Shown here in pieces: positions 26,102 through 35,634 of a stretch of DNA of 64,000 bases. The notes beneath the pieces were generated by a model, which saw only the letters and a list, made by a program, of their open reading frames with translations, was not told the origin of the DNA and ran no database searches. Both the position numbers and the translations under genes were made by a program. Positions within the stretch are counted from its first letter, which is position 1; each line of letters starts with the position of its first letter. The stretch covers positions 124,001-188,000 of the forward strand of contig JAWKNW010000007.1 of assembly GCA_041391505.1 (NCBI GenBank), written 5' to 3'. This DNA is from Rhodothermales bacterium (GTDB lineage: Bacteria; Bacteroidota; Rhodothermia; Rhodothermales; JAHQVL01).

Positions 26102-27499
26102 ATGGCATCCGTAGGTACTTCCGATCACCCCCTGCGCGTCGCGATCGTCGGCGCCGGCCCCGCCGGCTTTTACGCCGCGGCGCACCTCCTCAAGCAGCCT
26201 GACCTCGCCGTCGAAGTGGATTTGTTCGACCGGCTGCCGACCCCGTTCGGCCTCGTGCGCGGAGGTGTCGCCCCCGATCACCAGAAGATCAAGTCCGTCA
26301 CCCGTCAGTACGACAAGACGGCGCAGGACCCGCGTTTCCGGTTCTTCGGCAACGTGTCCCTCGGTCAGGATGTGACCGTGGAAGACCTCCGGACGTACTA
26401 CCACATGATCTGCTACACGACGGGCACCCAGACCGACCGCAGCCTCGGCATCCCCGGCGAAGACCTCGCCGGCAGCCATTCGGCCACGGCGTTCGTCGCC
26501 TGGTACAACGGGCACCCCGATTTTCGCGACCTGACGTTCGACCTCTCCCGGGAGCGCGTCGCCGTGGTCGGGGTGGGCAACGTGGCCGTCGATGTCGCGC
26601 GCATCTTGTGCCGCACGCCGGCCGAGCTTGAGCAGACGGATATCGCCGACTACGCGCTGGAGGCGCTCCGCCACAGCAAGGTCCGGGAAGTGGTCATGCT
26701 GGGCCGGCGCGGGCCGGCGCAGGCGGCCTTCACCAATCCGGAGGTCAAGGAGCTGGGCGAGATGGAGGATGCGGACGCGTACACGCTGCTCGACGAGGTG
26801 ACGCTCGACCCGCTCAGCAAGGCCGAGCTCGAAAAGAACCCCGACCGCACGATCGAGCGGAAGATCGAAATCCTCCAGGAGCTGGCCGCGGATCGGCCGC
26901 ATACCAAATCGAAAAAACTCGTCATCCGATTCCTGGTGTCGCCCACGGAGATCCTGGGGGACGAACACGGGCATGTCCGCGCGATCCGGCTGGAGAAAAA
27001 CGAACTGTACGAAGACAACCGGGGCGGCGTCCGCCCCCGGGGCACCGGGGAGATCGAGGAGATGCCGGTCGGTCTCGTATTCCGCTCCGTCGGCTACAAA
27101 GGCTTGCCGCTCCCGGGCATCCCGTTCAACGAGAAGGCCGGCCTGATCAACAATGTCAGCGGCCGCGTGGTCGATACGGCCGGGAAGCCGGTGATCGGCG
27201 AATACACCGCCGGCTGGATCAAGCGCGGTCCGAGCGGGGTGATCGGCACGAACAAGGCCTGCGCCGTGGACACCGTCGAGCTCATGCTTGCCGACGCGGC
27301 CGCCGGCACCTGCCTCGCGCCGGCGCACCCCACCGCCGCCGAAGCCGAAGCCTTTGTCCGCAGCCGGCAGCCCAACGTGTTCACCTACGCCGACTGGCTG
27401 AGGCTCGACGCCCTCGAATCCGAAAAAGGGCAGGCGCTGGGCCGTCCGCGCGTCAAGTTCACGGATATCGACGCCATGGTGGCCGCCGTCCTGCGCTGA
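26102..27499 (+). CDS. Ferredoxin/adrenodoxin-type NADP+ reductase (FprA-like flavoprotein)
   Basis: 465 residues, about the length of FprA/adrenodoxin reductase. The FAD Rossmann motif VAIVGAGPAGFYAA starts near residue 14. The family blocks FGLVRGGVAPDHQKIK, the second dinucleotide motif VAVVGVGNVAVDVARIL, and a C-terminal GWIKRGPSGVIGTNKACA FAD block follow. It moves electrons between NADPH and a ferredoxin or similar carrier. No ferredoxin gene lies adjacent. The start ATG at 26102 agrees with the family N-terminus. Confidence 0.93.
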   Translation: MASVGTSDHPLRVAIVGAGPAGFYAAAHLLKQPDLAVEVDLFDRLPTPFGLVRGGVAPDHQKIKSVTRQYDKTAQDPRFRFFGNVSLGQDVTVEDLRTYYHMICYTTGTQTDRSLGIPGEDLAGSHSATAFVAWYNGHPDFRDLTFDLSRERVAVVGVGNVAVDVARILCRTPAELEQTDIADYALEALRHSKVREVVMLGRRGPAQAAFTNPEVKELGEMEDADAYTLLDEVTLDPLSKAELEKNPDRTIERKIEILQELAADRPHTKSKKLVIRFLVSPTEILGDEHGHVRAIRLEKNELYEDNRGGVRPRGTGEIEEMPVGLVFRSVGYKGLPLPGIPFNEKAGLINNVSGRVVDTAGKPVIGEYTAGWIKRGPSGVIGTNKACAVDTVELMLADAAAGTCLAPAHPTAAEAEAFVRSRQPNVFTYADWLRLDALESEKGQALGRPRVKFTDIDAMVAAVLR

Positions 27500-27596
27500 C
27501 GCGCACCCGATCCGCCAACCGGATCTCACGTACGTCGACGGGCATGTTGAGCCGGCCTGTTGTCGATCTGCTCCCCCCATCAACGCAGGTGCAGCC

Positions 27597-29090
27597 ATGC
27601 CCCGTTATGCCGTCTTCGTCCTCCTCGCCGCCTTCATCGGTTGCGAGTCCACCCCTCCCGAAACGAGCGCCGCGCCCCCTCCCGGGACGCCCAACATCCT
27701 GTGGCTGGTCGGCGAAAACATGAAGCTCGACCTCGGCATCTATGGCGCCGGCCAGGTCTATACCCCGCATCTCGACTCGCTGGCCCGCCAGGGCATCCGC
27801 TACACCCGCGTGTTCGCCACGTCGCCCGTGTGCGCGCCGAGCCGCTCCGCGTTTATGACGGGGATGTACCAGACAACGACCGACACCCACAACATGCGTT
27901 CGCACCGGTCGGACGACTACCGGCTTCCCGATGGCGTCCGCCCGATGACGCATCGCCTCCAGGACGCCGGCTACTTCACCGCGAACATCAAGTACATCGA
28001 TAGCCTGGAAGTAGGAACCGCCAAGCTGGACCTGAACTTCGTCAACGAAGGCCCCATCTATCAGTCGGACGACTGGTCGGCGTTATCCGCCCACCAACCG
28101 TTCTTCGCGCAAATCAACATGCCGGAGAGCGAATACGACATCTACGATCGCCAGTCCTGGCGGCACGAACGCGTGAAATGGTACGGGGAGGATCAGCACC
28201 CGAAAATCGCCACGCCCGAGAACGTGACGCCGCCCCCGTATTATCCCGATCACCCGGTGGTACGCGAGGAATGGGCGCGCTACCTGAATTCGATTTCCGG
28301 GATGGATGTGCGCATCGGCTGGATCCTCGACCGTCTGCGGCGCGACGGCCTGGCCGACAATACGATCATCGTCTTCTTCGGAGACAACGGACGCATGGAG
28401 CCCCGCGGCATCCACTGGATGTGGGATACGGGATTGCACGTCCCGATGATCGTCTACTATCCGCCGGGTATGGAGGCCCCGCCGCAATTCACGCGAGGGG
28501 GCGTGATCGAGGATGTCGTGAGTCTGCTCGATGTGACCGCGACGACGCTCTGGATGGCCGGCGTCGAAAAACCGCTGAACATGCAGAGCCGCGTCTTCCT
28601 CGGGGAGCACCCCGATCCGCCCCGCGCGTTTGCCTTCAGCGCCCGCGACCGGATCGACGAGACGGTGAACCGCATCCGGTCCGTCCGCGAATCCCGCTAT
28701 CACTACATCCGCAACTACATGCCCGAGATGGGGTTCGCGTCGCTGAACCGGTACAAGGAGAAGTGTTTCATCATCCAGCCGCTCATGCGCGAGATGCTCG
28801 CCGCCGGCACCCTGACCGGGCCTCCCCTGGAGCTGATGCAACCATTGCCCTACGAACAGCTCTACGACACGGAAGCCGATCCGCACGAGATCGTGAACCT
28901 TGCCGGCTCCAACGACCCGGCGCACCGCGACGCGCTCCTGCGGCTACGCGCGGCGCTCGATACGTGGATACAGGAAACCGGTGACCGTGGCGAATGGCCC
29001 GAGCCGGACTCGATCGTGGCGCCCTTCGAACAGGAGATGCACGACTGGTTCGGTACGCCGGCCTGGTATCGGCCGGCGTCTACGCGTTAA
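27597..29090 (+). CDS. Lipoprotein sulfatase (arylsulfatase superfamily, S1)
   Basis: 497 residues with a lipobox AAFIGC near residue 16, so exported and lipid-anchored. NILWLVGENM gives the first metal-binding strand, although the usual Asp-Asp pair is altered to Glu-Asn. The CXPSR formylglycine motif is C79-A-P-S-R83 and is followed by FMTGMYQ. FFGDNGRMEPRGIHWMWDTGLHVP holds the second metal site. Cys79 must be matured to formylglycine by an FGE or anSME enzyme not present in this window. It hydrolyses sulfate esters, likely of a polysaccharide. The 3' end overlaps the convergent helicase gene by four bases. Confidence 0.9.
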   Translation: MPRYAVFVLLAAFIGCESTPPETSAAPPPGTPNILWLVGENMKLDLGIYGAGQVYTPHLDSLARQGIRYTRVFATSPVCAPSRSAFMTGMYQTTTDTHNMRSHRSDDYRLPDGVRPMTHRLQDAGYFTANIKYIDSLEVGTAKLDLNFVNEGPIYQSDDWSALSAHQPFFAQINMPESEYDIYDRQSWRHERVKWYGEDQHPKIATPENVTPPPYYPDHPVVREEWARYLNSISGMDVRIGWILDRLRRDGLADNTIIVFFGDNGRMEPRGIHWMWDTGLHVPMIVYYPPGMEAPPQFTRGGVIEDVVSLLDVTATTLWMAGVEKPLNMQSRVFLGEHPDPPRAFAFSARDRIDETVNRIRSVRESRYHYIRNYMPEMGFASLNRYKEKCFIIQPLMREMLAAGTLTGPPLELMQPLPYEQLYDTEADPHEIVNLAGSNDPAHRDALLRLRAALDTWIQETGDRGEWPEPDSIVAPFEQEMHDWFGTPAWYRPASTR

Positions 29091-30880
29091 CGGCGTCCCC
29101 CCTGACGGCGCCCTCCGCTGCTCGAACGCCCCCCTCCGGACCGCCCGCCCGAGCGTGACGACTTGCGGCCGCTGCTGGACCACTCTTCTTCCGTGCTTTC
29201 ACGGCGCGGCGGTTCAGGGACGGGCTCGCGATAGACAAACGGGCCCTGCTCCAGGTCGAGTTCATCGACGAGCATGGCCAGCAGCTCCGGTTCTTCGCCG
29301 GCGAGCTGCTGGACGAGCGGAATAAACCGCTCGCCGCGCACGCGGGTAAGGTTCGTCTTCCCGCGCAGATGCGCCTCCAGGCGCTCCCGCATGGCCTCCT
29401 GATCGGTCTCGACAAGCTCTTCCGGGGCATCCTCGGGTTCGGCGAGCCGGCCCAGCGAGTGGGCGAGGTAGAGGTCATCCACCAGAATGCTGAGCAGCGT
29501 CGGCTTCTCCTGCGCCAGGGCCTCGACGAGCGACACGAACCGGTTGAGGTGCTCCTTTGCGCGGACCGTCTTTTCGCGCATCCGTTCTTCCAGAACGTTG
29601 GTCATCCGGTCGGCGACGCGCGCTTCCACGTCTTCGGTGCTCGGTACCGCGTGCTGCTGGGTATCGATCCCGTATTTCTTCGTGATGCGCAGCAGGCTGT
29701 TTTTGTCAGTCTGCGTCAGGATCACGATGGCCGTTCCGGTTTTGCCGGCGCGGGCCGTACGTCCGGAGCGATGGATGTAGTACTCGGGGTCCTGCGGCAC
29801 GTCGTACATGAACACGTGGCTCAGATCCGAAATGTCGATACCGCGCGCGGCCACATCCGTGGCGACGAGATAGCGCAACTCGCCGTTGCGGATGCGATCC
29901 ATCACCCGCTCACGTGCCCGCTGGTCGAGATCGCCCGAGATCTCGCTGGCATCGTAGCCAAAGTTGCGCAGGAACTTGGACAGATACTCGACATCGCGCT
30001 TCGTGTTGGCGAAGATGATGGCCGAGTCCGGATTCTCCATTTCCATGATGCGCACCAGCACCCGATCCTTCTCCATCGGATTGGCGATGTAGTAGCGGTG
30101 CTCGATGGCATCGACGCCGACATGGCCGGAGCTGAGCGACAGAAAACCCGGATCGTTCAGAAACTCTTCGGCCAGCGAGCGCACCTTCGGCGGCATCGTG
30201 GCGCTGAACATGTAGGAGTTGCGCGAACGGGGCAGGTAGCGGCGGAGCGCCTTCATGGCCGGGTAAAAGCCCATCGACAACATCTCGTCGGCCTCGTCGA
30301 GGACGAGCACCTGGAGTTCGTCGAGCGTGAAGGTGCGGCGCTCGAGATGGTCGAGGATACGACCCGGCGTCCCGATGACAACCTGCGCCCCGCCTTTGAG
30401 CGAGGCATTCTGCGTCTTGTAGCGGACGCCGCCGTATACGAGCGCGGCCTCGAGGCGATGCTCATCATCGACAAACGCCTGCTGCATGCTTTCAAACTCC
30501 TCGTGGATCTGCCGCGCGAGTTCGCGCGTCGGGCAGAGCAGGAGGGCCTGGGTCGTCGCCTTTTCCGGGTCGAGTCGCTCGAAGAGCGGCAGCAGGAAGG
30601 CGCCGGTCTTGCCGCTGCCCGTTCTGGACTGGACGATCAGATCGCGTCCGGCCACGAGATACGGGATGGAGAGCTGCTGCACCGGCATGAGCTGGTTCCA
30701 TCCGGCCGAGGCGACGGCTCGCCGAATAGGCTCGGAAAGCGATTCGATGGTTGCCTGGGGCAGCGGTGGATCCGGTTCCTGGAGAGACGAGGTGGTACGC
30801 TGCTCACGGGCTTTTTCCTGAGCTCTCGACGTCAGGTCGATGATCTGGGTAAAAGGTTTACCCGATTCTTCAGAGATCAT
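29087..30880 (-). CDS. DEAD-box ATP-dependent RNA helicase with RGG-like tail
   Basis: 597 residues. The Q motif lies near residue 55 (MPVQQLSIP), motif I is SRTGSGKTGAFLLP, motif II VLDEADEML, motif III SATMP, motif V TDVAARGID and motif VI HRSGRTARAG. Residues about 400-500 include a DbpA-like RNA-binding domain. The last 35 residues are Ser/Arg/Gly rich (GGRSGGGRSSSGG) and probably bind RNA. It resembles CsdA/DeaD-type helicases of ribosome assembly and cold response. It is transcribed toward the sulfatase. A 150-bp empty stretch separates it from fabG. Confidence 0.95.
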   Translation of the reverse strand: MISEESGKPFTQIIDLTSRAQEKAREQRTTSSLQEPDPPLPQATIESLSEPIRRAVASAGWNQLMPVQQLSIPYLVAGRDLIVQSRTGSGKTGAFLLPLFERLDPEKATTQALLLCPTRELARQIHEEFESMQQAFVDDEHRLEAALVYGGVRYKTQNASLKGGAQVVIGTPGRILDHLERRTFTLDELQVLVLDEADEMLSMGFYPAMKALRRYLPRSRNSYMFSATMPPKVRSLAEEFLNDPGFLSLSSGHVGVDAIEHRYYIANPMEKDRVLVRIMEMENPDSAIIFANTKRDVEYLSKFLRNFGYDASEISGDLDQRARERVMDRIRNGELRYLVATDVAARGIDISDLSHVFMYDVPQDPEYYIHRSGRTARAGKTGTAIVILTQTDKNSLLRITKKYGIDTQQHAVPSTEDVEARVADRMTNVLEERMREKTVRAKEHLNRFVSLVEALAQEKPTLLSILVDDLYLAHSLGRLAEPEDAPEELVETDQEAMRERLEAHLRGKTNLTRVRGERFIPLVQQLAGEEPELLAMLVDELDLEQGPFVYREPVPEPPRRESTEEEWSSSGRKSSRSGGRSGGGRSSSGGRRQGGRR

Positions 30881-31030
30881 AAAGTATCAAACTATTCCCC
30901 ACCCGTTCGACAGGAGGGTACACGATATAGGCGTCTTACTCTCGTTTCAGACGTGCGTTCATTCGTAAGAAGCAGGAGGCCGGCCGGGCGTCGATGAGGG
31001 CGCTGCCGTCGGCGGCATGGGAGGGGCTGA

Positions 31031-31780
31031 CTACATGGCCAGGCCGCCATCAACCAGGAGCACTTGCCCCGTAATATAGTCCGCAAGGGAGGAGGACAGA
31101 AAAAGGACGGCGGAGGCGATTTCTTCCGGGCGGGCCGTGCGGCCTACCGGAATCTGACCGGTCAGTTCCTCACGCGCCTTTTCAGGCAGTTCTGCGGTCA
31201 TGTCGGTATCGACATAACCGGGCGCGACGACGTTGACGGTCACCCCGCGGCGGCCCAGTTCCTTGGCCAGACTTTTCGAAAACCCGATGATGCCGGCCTT
31301 GGACGCGGCATAATTCGCCTGCCCGGCATTACCCATAACGCCGACCACCGAGGAAATGTTGACGATCTTGCCGGCGCGTTGCTTCATCATCGGCCGGTAG
31401 GCGGCCTTGGCGTAGTTGAATACGCTCTTCAAATTCGTCTCGATCACCGCGTCCCAGTCCTCTTCCGACATGCGGATCATGAGGCCGTCGCGGGTGATGC
31501 CGGCGTTGTTGACCACCACGTCGATCGAACCCCAGGCCTCGATGATGGCCTCGACGGTCTTCTGCGCGTCGTCAAACGAGGCAGCGTCGACCTGGAATGC
31601 TAGGGCCTCCGTGCCTTTTTGTTCGAGTTCCTTGCGGAAGGCCTCGGCCTGCTCGACGGAAGAGCGGAACGTAAACGCTACGCGCGCGCCGGCGTCGGCA
31701 AACGCCTCGGCGATGGAACGGCCGATACCGCGGGTACCACCGGTGACCAGAACATGCTTTCCTTTGAAATCGAACGACAT
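31031..31780 (-). CDS. fabG: 3-oxoacyl-ACP reductase
   Basis: Reduces 3-oxoacyl-ACP with NADPH in fatty acid synthesis. The 249-residue short-chain dehydrogenase has the cofactor motif TGGTRGIG, the NNAG motif, catalytic Ser in NISSVVGVMG and Tyr/Lys in YAASK. The C-terminal FLSSSLADYITGQVLLVDGGLAM matches FabG closely. It is the last gene of the DUF177-rpmF-plsX-fabH-fabG run, 12 bases after fabH. An acpP gene, often next, is absent; a helicase gene follows instead. Confidence 0.96.
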   Translation of the reverse strand: MSFDFKGKHVLVTGGTRGIGRSIAEAFADAGARVAFTFRSSVEQAEAFRKELEQKGTEALAFQVDAASFDDAQKTVEAIIEAWGSIDVVVNNAGITRDGLMIRMSEEDWDAVIETNLKSVFNYAKAAYRPMMKQRAGKIVNISSVVGVMGNAGQANYAASKAGIIGFSKSLAKELGRRGVTVNVVAPGYVDTDMTAELPEKAREELTGQIPVGRTARPEEIASAVLFLSSSLADYITGQVLLVDGGLAM

Positions 31781-31792
31781 GATGGGGAGGGC

Positions 31793-32833
31793 TTAGGCGT
31801 TGGCGCGCGCGGCGGCGCTGGCGGTGGAATGGACGTCGGCCCCGTTGTAGGCCCATTTGACATACGCGGCGCCCCAGGTGAATCCGCCGCCGAAAGCGGT
31901 AAGAATCAGGTTGTCGCCCTTCTTGAGGTCGGCCTCCCAGTCATGGAGGCACAGCGGGATCGTCGCGGCGGTCGTATTGCCGTACCGCTCGATGTTGAGC
32001 ATCACCTTGTCGTTGTCCACGCCCATGCGTCGGGCGGTCGCGTCGATGATGCGCTGGTTGGCCTGGTGCGGAACGAGGTAGCGGATATCCTCGCCGGTGA
32101 GTTCGTTCCGTTTCATGATCTCCTCGGCCACATCGGCCATCCCGACCACCGCGTATTTAAACACCGTCTTGCCGTCCTGGTAGGCATAATGCAGGCGCGC
32201 GTCGACCGTGTCGTGCGAGGCCGGCTTCAGGCTGCCGCCGGCGGGCATGCACAGCGCGGCGGAGTTCGATCCGTCGGTATATTCGATCGTATCGACGATG
32301 CCATACCCCTCGGTGTCCGCCTCCAGCAACACGGCGCCGGCGCCGTCCCCAAAAAGAACGCACGTCGTGCGGTCCGTATAGTCGACGATGCTCGACATCT
32401 TGTCGGCGCCGATCACGAGCACCTTTTTGTGCCGGCCGGAGGTGATGAACGACGCGCCGGTAGACAGCGCGAAAAGGAATCCACTGCACGCGGCGGACAA
32501 ATCGAAGCCCCAGGCGCGCGTCGCGCCGATCTGGGCCTGGACCAGGCACGCCGTGGCGGGAAACACCATATCCGGCGTCACGGTCGCCACGATGATGAGG
32601 TCAATTTCCTCGGCGCCGATGCCTCGTTTCTGGAGCGCCTCGCGGGCCGCCTCGGCCGCCATGAACGCGGTAGCCTTGCCTTCTTCCTTCAGGATGCGGC
32701 GCTCACGAATTCCGGTGCGCGTACGGATCCACTCGTCCGTGGTATCCACCATCTTTTCCAGTTCGGCATTCGTCAACCGGTAGGAGGGCAAATAGTGACC
32801 GACGGCGGTGATAGCAGCCTGCAACATAAGCAT
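31793..32833 (-). CDS. fabH: 3-oxoacyl-ACP synthase III
   Basis: Condenses an acyl-CoA with malonyl-ACP to begin fatty acid elongation. The 346 residues show the active-site Cys in DLSAACSGFLFAL, the His-Asn pair in PHQANQRII and in a GFTWG-type C-terminal block with Asn upstream. The opening AAITAVGHYLP is standard. The annotated start has two nearby ATG codons (32833 and 32827) with no clear ribosome binding site to decide between them. It is 37 bases downstream of plsX. Confidence 0.97.
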   Translation of the reverse strand: MLMLQAAITAVGHYLPSYRLTNAELEKMVDTTDEWIRTRTGIRERRILKEEGKATAFMAAEAAREALQKRGIGAEEIDLIIVATVTPDMVFPATACLVQAQIGATRAWGFDLSAACSGFLFALSTGASFITSGRHKKVLVIGADKMSSIVDYTDRTTCVLFGDGAGAVLLEADTEGYGIVDTIEYTDGSNSAALCMPAGGSLKPASHDTVDARLHYAYQDGKTVFKYAVVGMADVAEEIMKRNELTGEDIRYLVPHQANQRIIDATARRMGVDNDKVMLNIERYGNTTAATIPLCLHDWEADLKKGDNLILTAFGGGFTWGAAYVKWAYNGADVHSTASAAARANA

Positions 32834-32870
32834 CTAGACTGTGGGATAAATACGAAGGGGCCCGGACGGC

Positions 32871-33881
32871 TCAGTCGCTGAAATTGTCGGAAAGCCGGTC
32901 CGACAGGTGCTGACTGACGACCCGGGAGGCCGTCACGATCAGCTGCTCGATGGCGCGCGCCGTGGAGCTGCCATGGCCGATCAGCACGTTGCCGGCGATG
33001 CCGAGCAGCGGCGCGCCCCCGTACTCTTCGTAGTTGAACCGCTTCTGGATACTGCCCAGCAGGGTTTTGACCAGTTGCCGCTGTTCGAGTGTGAACTGGA
33101 GCCGGTCCATTTCTTCGGCCACCATCGTAGAGAGCACGGTGGTCATGCAGCTCTCGCCGAACTTGAGGACGATGTTGCCCACGAATCCGTCGAAGACAAC
33201 GACATCGGCAGCATAGTTGAGCAGATCGCGCCCTTCGATGTTGCCGATAAAATTGATGGTAGTGTCCGCCTTGAGCAGTTCGTAGGCGGCTTTGGCCTGT
33301 TCGTTACCCTTGCCGGGTTCTTCTCCGATGTTCATCAGCGCCACGGTGGGGCGAGGGCGCTGGAGCACCTGTTCGACGAAGATAGACCCCATCTGCGCGA
33401 ACTGCACCAGATGCTCCGGCTTGCAGTCCACGTTCGTGCCCATGTCGACGCTGATGGTATGTTTCCCCTTGGTGGTAGGGATGAAGCCGAGCAGCGTGGG
33501 GCGCGCGACGTTGGGCAATCGACCGAGGATGAACAGCGACGCCGCCATGACGGCGCCGGTGTTGCCGGCGCTGATAAAGGCATCGGCCAGCCCTTCTTTC
33601 TGGGCCTTGAGCCCGACGTGTATCGACGACCGGGGCTTGTTTTTTACCGCCGATGCGGGCTGTTCGCCCATGCCGATGACTTCAGGCGCGTCTACGATCT
33701 CGATCGGTAGTCCTTCGCAATTCCCGCAGCGTTCCATCTCTTCGCTGACGATCGCTTTGGGACCAACGAGGAGAATTTCGAGATTACCCCCCGCGCGTTG
33801 CAATGCTTGTACAGCTCCTTGAACGACCACGGACGGAGCGTGATCTCCCCCCATCGCATCCACTGCAACTCGAATAGCCAT
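32871..33881 (-). CDS. plsX: Phosphate acyltransferase PlsX
   Basis: Converts acyl-ACP to acyl-phosphate for phospholipid synthesis by PlsY. The 336 residues open with VAVDAMGGDHAPSVVVQGAV and carry STGNTG-like SAGNTGAVMAAS, RPTLLGF, GTNVDCKPEHLVQFAQMGS and ANIEGRD-like NIEGRDLL motifs. It sits between rpmF and fabH in the usual order. The last residues (HLSDRLSDNFSD) contain an imperfect internal repeat. Confidence 0.97.
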   Translation of the reverse strand: MAIRVAVDAMGGDHAPSVVVQGAVQALQRAGGNLEILLVGPKAIVSEEMERCGNCEGLPIEIVDAPEVIGMGEQPASAVKNKPRSSIHVGLKAQKEGLADAFISAGNTGAVMAASLFILGRLPNVARPTLLGFIPTTKGKHTISVDMGTNVDCKPEHLVQFAQMGSIFVEQVLQRPRPTVALMNIGEEPGKGNEQAKAAYELLKADTTINFIGNIEGRDLLNYAADVVVFDGFVGNIVLKFGESCMTTVLSTMVAEEMDRLQFTLEQRQLVKTLLGSIQKRFNYEEYGGAPLLGIAGNVLIGHGSSTARAIEQLIVTASRVVSQHLSDRLSDNFSD

Positions 33882-34014
33882 GTAAATTCCACGGGTCTAG
33901 CTAAACCACGCGCAGGAGGATAGGTACCTTGCCTGCACGTCGTAACGGGAAGGCCTTAAGGATAAAGGATCGCCGCCTAAAGCGCAAAGGGCCGAGCCGG
34001 GCGGCCGGCATCCA

Positions 34015-34206
34015 TCAGGCGGCTTCGGCGCCTTCCACGATCTTGCGCCCGCGGTAGTATCCGCAGCTCGGGCACGCACGGTGACGGACCTTCACGTTGC
34101 CGCAGTGGGTGCATTCGACCATCTGGGGCTTGGTGAGGCTATTATAATAGACTGCGCGCCGCGAGCGGGAGCGTGCCTTCGAATGCTTGCGTTTTGGGTT
34201 AGCCAT
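34015..34206 (-). CDS. rpmF: 50S ribosomal protein L32
   Basis: 63 residues beginning MANPKRKHSKARSRSRRA, the diagnostic L32 opening. It has the zinc-binding pairs C-x-x-C (CTHC) and C-x-x-C (CPSC). L32 is a large-subunit protein. The gene precedes plsX by 133 bases and follows the DUF177 gene by 74 bases, as in many bacteria where rpmF leads the lipid operon. Confidence 0.98.
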   Translation of the reverse strand: MANPKRKHSKARSRSRRAVYYNSLTKPQMVECTHCGNVKVRHRACPSCGYYRGRKIVEGAEAA

Positions 34207-34280
34207 GGTTGGTGTTCGTTAAGTACCGGATCAACAGGGTATAATCTCGAGGGGGCGGCTTCCCGTCGCCCCAGAGCGGT

Positions 34281-34781
34281 TCATGACACGGGTTCGTCAC
34301 CCCGCAGCGTGCGAAGCGCATCCCACCGGGGATCATGGTTTTCCTCCGGGTCGGCCGGCGCGCCAAACTGCAGGGGCAGCTCTTCGTCGTCGGCCCCGGG
34401 CGCCACGCGTCGCTGAGGCAGCGCGAGCAGGAGCGTATCGCGGACGGGCTCCGTGATGTCGATCTCATCCTCATCGGGAGCGAGATCGACCACGTCGTCC
34501 ATCGTATCGTCTTGCGCATCCATCGCGCCGCGCGTCACGAAGAGCATCGCATAATCTCCGGATACCGCTTCGTCGTACGGGACGACGGTGCGATCGCAAA
34601 TCAGGCGAGCCGTGCCGCGCGCCGTAATGCGCACGTACACGTTGTCCGGCTGCACATCCAGGCGCACGTGCAACGAGATGTCGCGAAACATGCCGGGATC
34701 CAGATCCAATGCTTCTGGCTCCGGGTTCCAATCGAATTCGTGAGGGCCGTTTTTAAGCGGCTTGAGATCAATTCGAACCAT
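34281..34781 (-). CDS. DUF177/YceD family protein
   Basis: 166 residues. DUF177 (YceD) proteins are small acidic proteins almost always encoded just before rpmF; in E. coli and plants the family is linked to 23S rRNA accumulation. Here the N-terminal half carries the FDWNPEPEALDL and LICDRTVVPYDEAVSGDY segments of the fold, and the rest is strongly acidic (DDTMDDVVDLAPDEDEID). The four-Cys zinc site of some homologues is absent. It is probably the first gene of the rpmF-fab transcript and diverges from the origin region. Confidence 0.85.
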   Translation of the reverse strand: MVRIDLKPLKNGPHEFDWNPEPEALDLDPGMFRDISLHVRLDVQPDNVYVRITARGTARLICDRTVVPYDEAVSGDYAMLFVTRGAMDAQDDTMDDVVDLAPDEDEIDITEPVRDTLLLALPQRRVAPGADDEELPLQFGAPADPEENHDPRWDALRTLRGDEPVS

Positions 34782-35097
34782 GTCGCTTCACCTCGACGGC
34801 GCACAGGACCGCCGACCGGGCAATCGTTCATGAACGACCCGGGGAGCGGGCTCCCTGGATCGCCTTGCATACACGGTGCGCAACGGCACCGATACAGCTG
34901 AGCCATAATTCCCACTCACACATAAGGTTTCCTGAATCGCGCCAAAAAGCCCGTGAACTTTACAAAACGCCCCGATATGGTTTGCAACTTCGTTACTCTT
35001 GAACGCCAAAAATCCCAGACCACTTGCTTGACGTTCCAGGGCCTATTGGTTACCATAAAATCCCAGTTAGGGGAATGCTTCGGAGTGCCTACGCACA

Positions 35098-35127
35098 CGG
35101 TTCTGTCACAACCGGTTCTGTCACAAC
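35098..35127 (+). repeat. Two tandem 15-bp repeats in the origin region
   Basis: CGGTTCTGTCACAAC occurs twice head to tail. It does not match the DnaA box and could be a binding site for another initiation regulator. Confidence 0.7.
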
Positions 35128-35249
35128 TTCGCGTACACCTCCATACACGCCACGGCCATGCCCGCCCGCACGCACATCGCGGGGAGCTCCGGCCTGTGAG
35201 GGAGATCGCCTGCAGCAGCGCATCGCGTGTCCGTCTCATTACCCGGTTT

Positions 35250-35258
35250 TGTGAATAA
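35250..35258 (-). promoter_or_regulatory. DnaA box TTATTCACA
   Basis: Exact match to TTATNCACA on the minus strand, 377 bases upstream of dnaA. Confidence 0.6.
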
Positions 35259-35400
35259 CATGTGCAAAGCCGGCGGTTCAAGGTGAGATAGTACAGAGGG
35301 AGCGAGTACAGGGACGCGTTCTTACGTCCAATGGTGTCTCATTTAATGAACACCTCGCGCCAAAATCAGCCTTTTTTGGCTATTTGACCGCGTTCCGTGT

Positions 35401-35409
35401 TGTTGATAA
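35401..35409 (-). promoter_or_regulatory. DnaA box-like TTATCAACA beside a palindrome
   Basis: One mismatch to the consensus; directly adjoins the perfect palindrome at 35409-35422. Confidence 0.4.
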
Positions 35410-35474
35410 CTTGTCGACAAGTGTGGCCCATGGAAGGCCCGCGTTGCATCGCCGTGCGCCGCGTGTTTTCGCCA

Positions 35475-35483
35475 TGTGCATAA
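35475..35483 (-). promoter_or_regulatory. DnaA box TTATGCACA
   Basis: Exact match to TTATNCACA on the minus strand, 152 bases upstream of dnaA; could also serve dnaA autoregulation. Confidence 0.6.
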
Positions 35484-35634
35484 GTAGTGCATATCTGCGC
35501 TCACGGTCCCGGGGCGCATCATTCCTGACACGCTCCGCACGTCTCTTCTGGCTGGGAACGCTACGAAACACCTTTACCGACGCAACCTCCCGGTCGCGCG
35601 CGTACCCGTATCAGACGGAAGCCACTCCACGCAC

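Larger units (their letters stand above)
34916..35634. other. Candidate chromosomal replication origin (oriC)
   Basis: An 850-bp gene-free region lies immediately upstream of dnaA. It contains two perfect TTATNCACA DnaA boxes on the minus strand (35250-35258 and 35475-35483), a one-mismatch box at 35401-35409, a perfect 14-bp palindrome ACTTGTCGACAAGT at 35409-35422, and a tandem 15-bp repeat at 35098-35127. Base composition drops relative to the genes around 34930-35060. Organisation next to dnaA-dnaN agrees with typical bacterial origins. GC skew could not be computed here. Confidence 0.65.
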
